From Thermoplasmata archaeon (GTDB lineage Archaea > Thermoplasmatota > E2 > DHVEG-1): a stretch of 7,262 nt of DNA. Below the pieces are notes generated by a model that was not told the origin of the DNA, searched no databases, and was given only the letters and a program-made list of their open reading frames with translations. The stretch is from assembly GCA_003649715.1 (NCBI GenBank), contig QMSS01000070.1, forward strand, positions 1 through 7,262, in the 5' to 3' direction. Positions 5,876 through 7,262 of the stretch are shown here, one piece after another. A program made the translations under genes and the position numbers. Every line of letters begins with the position of its first letter. Position 1 is the first letter of the stretch.

Positions 5876-6811
5876 ATGAACCTCTTTGAATACACATACA
5901 ATCTGCTTAGACAGATCCCAGATGGAAAAATCTCCACCTATGGTGCAATAGCAAGGGCTTTAGGTGATGAGAGAGCAGCAAGAGCAGTTGGATGGATGAT
6001 GAATCAGAACCGTGATCCAGACAACATACCTTGCTACAAAATCGTATACTCAGATGGTAGGATAGGTGGATTTGGAAGAGGAATAGAGGATAAAATAAGA
6101 AGACTGAGGAAAGACAATGTTGTTGTGAAGAATGGTGTCATCATCAATTTCAAAAAGGTTTTCTTCGATGATTTTCAAACCACATATCCATTGAAAAAAC
6201 TTCGGCAGCAGCAAATAGAGTTGAGCAGAAAAGTTGATCTGAGAAATGGTTTCAACGAGATAGAAACCGTTGCTGGCATAGATGTAGCCTACTCAAAAAA
6301 TGAGTTTGAACCAGGATATGGTGCCTGTGTTGTAATGGACTATCAAAAAAAAATGGTTGTCGAAGAAAAAACAGTCTCAATCACACCTATGTTTCCATAC
6401 ATTCCCACTTATCTAGCATACAGAGAGCTACCATTTGTGGAAAAACTGGTTAAAAACTTGGAAAACAGGCCAACAATCCTCATGCTTGATGGAAATGGAA
6501 TACTTCATCCATTCAGATGTGGACTGGCATCACATGCCGGTGTTACACTTAATATTCCAAGCGTAGGAGTAGCCAAGAAGCTATTGTGTGGAAGACTGGA
6601 AAACAATGCTGTGAAAATAGATGAGGAAACCAGAGGCTACATATTATATACATCCAAAAAAGCTGCTAAACCAGTCTATGTCTCACCAGGGCATAAGATT
6701 TCTTTACAAACGGCTCTGAATGTTGTAAAGCATATTAGCTACCACAAAACCCCTGAGCCATTACGACTGGCTCATATTCTCGCTAAAAGCATTCTAAAAA
6801 AGAGAGGGTAG
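5876..6811 (+). CDS. nfi: O6-alkylguanine-DNA methyltransferase-like / endonuclease V fusion
   Basis: A two-domain DNA-repair protein. Numbered from the ATG at 5876 (311 aa), residues 3-95 are the C-terminal, DNA-binding domain of an O6-alkylguanine-DNA alkyltransferase, without the usual N-terminal domain. It has the helix-turn-helix STYGAIARALG, R36 in the arginine-finger position (ARAVG), N45, and the acceptor-site motif as PCYKI with C53 where PCHRV is usual. Residues 105-311 are endonuclease V, which cleaves next to deoxyinosine: AGIDVAY (D136), PYIPTYLAYRE (Y175, E184), LDGNGILHP (D205), GVAKKLL (K234) and SPGHKIS (H273), so every expected catalytic residue is present. I recall the same fusion from Thermoplasma-type archaea. 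I chose 5876 because MNLFEYTYNLL aligns with the usual domain start and a TATA-like box lies about 34 nt upstream; the in-frame ATG at 5831 would add 15 residues, and earlier starts run into the divergent gene. It overlaps dtdA tail-to-tail by 18 bp. Confidence 0.9.
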   Translation: MNLFEYTYNLLRQIPDGKISTYGAIARALGDERAARAVGWMMNQNRDPDNIPCYKIVYSDGRIGGFGRGIEDKIRRLRKDNVVVKNGVIINFKKVFFDDFQTTYPLKKLRQQQIELSRKVDLRNGFNEIETVAGIDVAYSKNEFEPGYGACVVMDYQKKMVVEEKTVSITPMFPYIPTYLAYRELPFVEKLVKNLENRPTILMLDGNGILHPFRCGLASHAGVTLNIPSVGVAKKLLCGRLENNAVKIDEETRGYILYTSKKAAKPVYVSPGHKISLQTALNVVKHISYHKTPEPLRLAHILAKSILKKRG

Positions 6812-7262
6812 TTCTCTGCTAGAAAAAACTGGTACTCCCATGTTTTTAATCCATTCCTTGTACTCTGATAGCTGAGATTTCTTAAGCGCCTTTCTACTGA
6901 AATACACTCCACTCACATTTGGTGTCGCCTGTAAAGTCTTTTTAAGTATTTCTATATCTACATTCCCGTCCTCTATATGATAGCTTGGAATCATATGACC
7001 AAAAGCAACATTTTTTTCAAACACAATGTCTGTAAATCTAGGTGCATAATGTCCACCACCTATCCCAATCAAAACGATTATATCCCTCGGAAAATCATTT
7101 TCGTAGTGATAGGATTTTAACAACATGATTATAGACCATGCTACCGCCTCTGCTCCCTCCTTTTTGCTCCACTCCCTCTCTGTGCTTCCCACCTCAGCAA
7201 AAAATGCAGGAACATCAATATATGGACCATGATGGGTAACCTCAAAACATACCTTGTGATAA
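6794..7262 (-). CDS. dtdA: D-aminoacyl-tRNA deacylase, archaeal DtdA/DTD2 type, N-terminus outside the window
   Basis: Hydrolyses D-aminoacyl-tRNAs in the cytoplasm, recycling tRNA and keeping D-amino acids out of proteins; related DTD2 enzymes are also reported to remove aldehyde-modified D-aminoacyl adducts. The frame is open to the right edge, so about 155 C-terminal residues are visible and the N-terminal part, perhaps 100 residues or more, is missing. The visible part begins YHKVCFEVTHHGPYIDVPAF, containing the family motif FEVTHHGP, continues with GSTEREW and then GIGGGHYAPRFTD, the second diagnostic motif. It ends normally with ELPSLF and a TAG stop. A GTG at 7192 lies inside this conserved region and is not a start. 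The last 18 bp overlap the convergent endonuclease V fusion gene. The family call is firm. Confidence 0.92.
   Translation of the reverse strand, partial: YHKVCFEVTHHGPYIDVPAFFAEVGSTEREWSKKEGAEAVAWSIIMLLKSYHYENDFPRDIIVLIGIGGGHYAPRFTDIVFEKNVAFGHMIPSYHIEDGNVDIEILKKTLQATPNVSGVYFSRKALKKSQLSEYKEWIKNMGVPVFSSRELPSLF

Noticed and set aside
6794..7192. Complete 132-aa gene starting at the GTG at 7192
   Set aside because: The frame continues upstream to the window edge through the conserved FEVTHHGP motif, so this is the C-terminal part of dtdA, not a separate gene.

Overview
The window looks like chromosomal DNA from an AT-rich archaeon, most likely a euryarchaeal/Thermoplasmatota-type lineage. Three things support this. 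The right edge carries an archaeal-type D-aminoacyl-tRNA deacylase (DtdA/DTD2). An endonuclease V is fused to an O6-alkylguanine-DNA methyltransferase-like domain, an arrangement I recall from Thermoplasma/Picrophilus-type archaea. Several genes have a TATA-like box only about 28-34 nt before the start codon and no Shine-Dalgarno, as expected for leaderless archaeal mRNAs. AGA/AGG and ATA codons are frequent. No tRNA, rRNA, CRISPR array, insertion sequence or phage gene was seen.

Layout. Positions 1-1202 (+): the 3' part of a surface protein made of four tandem Ig-like/carboxypeptidase-regulatory-like repeats with a C-terminal membrane anchor; its 5' end lies outside the window. It converges on a series of minus-strand genes: a COG1313-type radical SAM protein (1213-2208), an unrecognised exported or membrane protein with many glycosylation sequons (2332-3336), an MBL-fold metallohydrolase (3476-4267), a possible 51-aa small ORF (4288-4443), a lipoprotein of the DJ-1/PfpI family (4612-5253), and a DUF429-like RNase H-fold protein (5305-5832). 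Divergent from the last, across a 43-bp gap, is the methyltransferase-like/endonuclease V fusion (5876-6811, +). Its 3' end overlaps by 18 bp the 3' end of the partial dtdA gene (6794-7262, -), which runs off the right edge.

The minus-strand genes are separated by 51-344 bp and most have their own TATA-like element or T-run terminator, so they are probably separate transcription units rather than one operon. The right half is enriched in damage-repair and quality-control functions: alkylated or deaminated DNA (fusion protein), D-aminoacyl-tRNA (DtdA), and a DJ-1 family member. The left half is dominated by cell-surface proteins. I do not see a convincing undescribed multi-gene system. The best leads are the altered Cys-Tyr-Asp triad in the methyltransferase-like half of the fusion, the unrecognised sequon-rich protein, the exported DJ-1 homologue, and the 344-bp gap with its small ORF.
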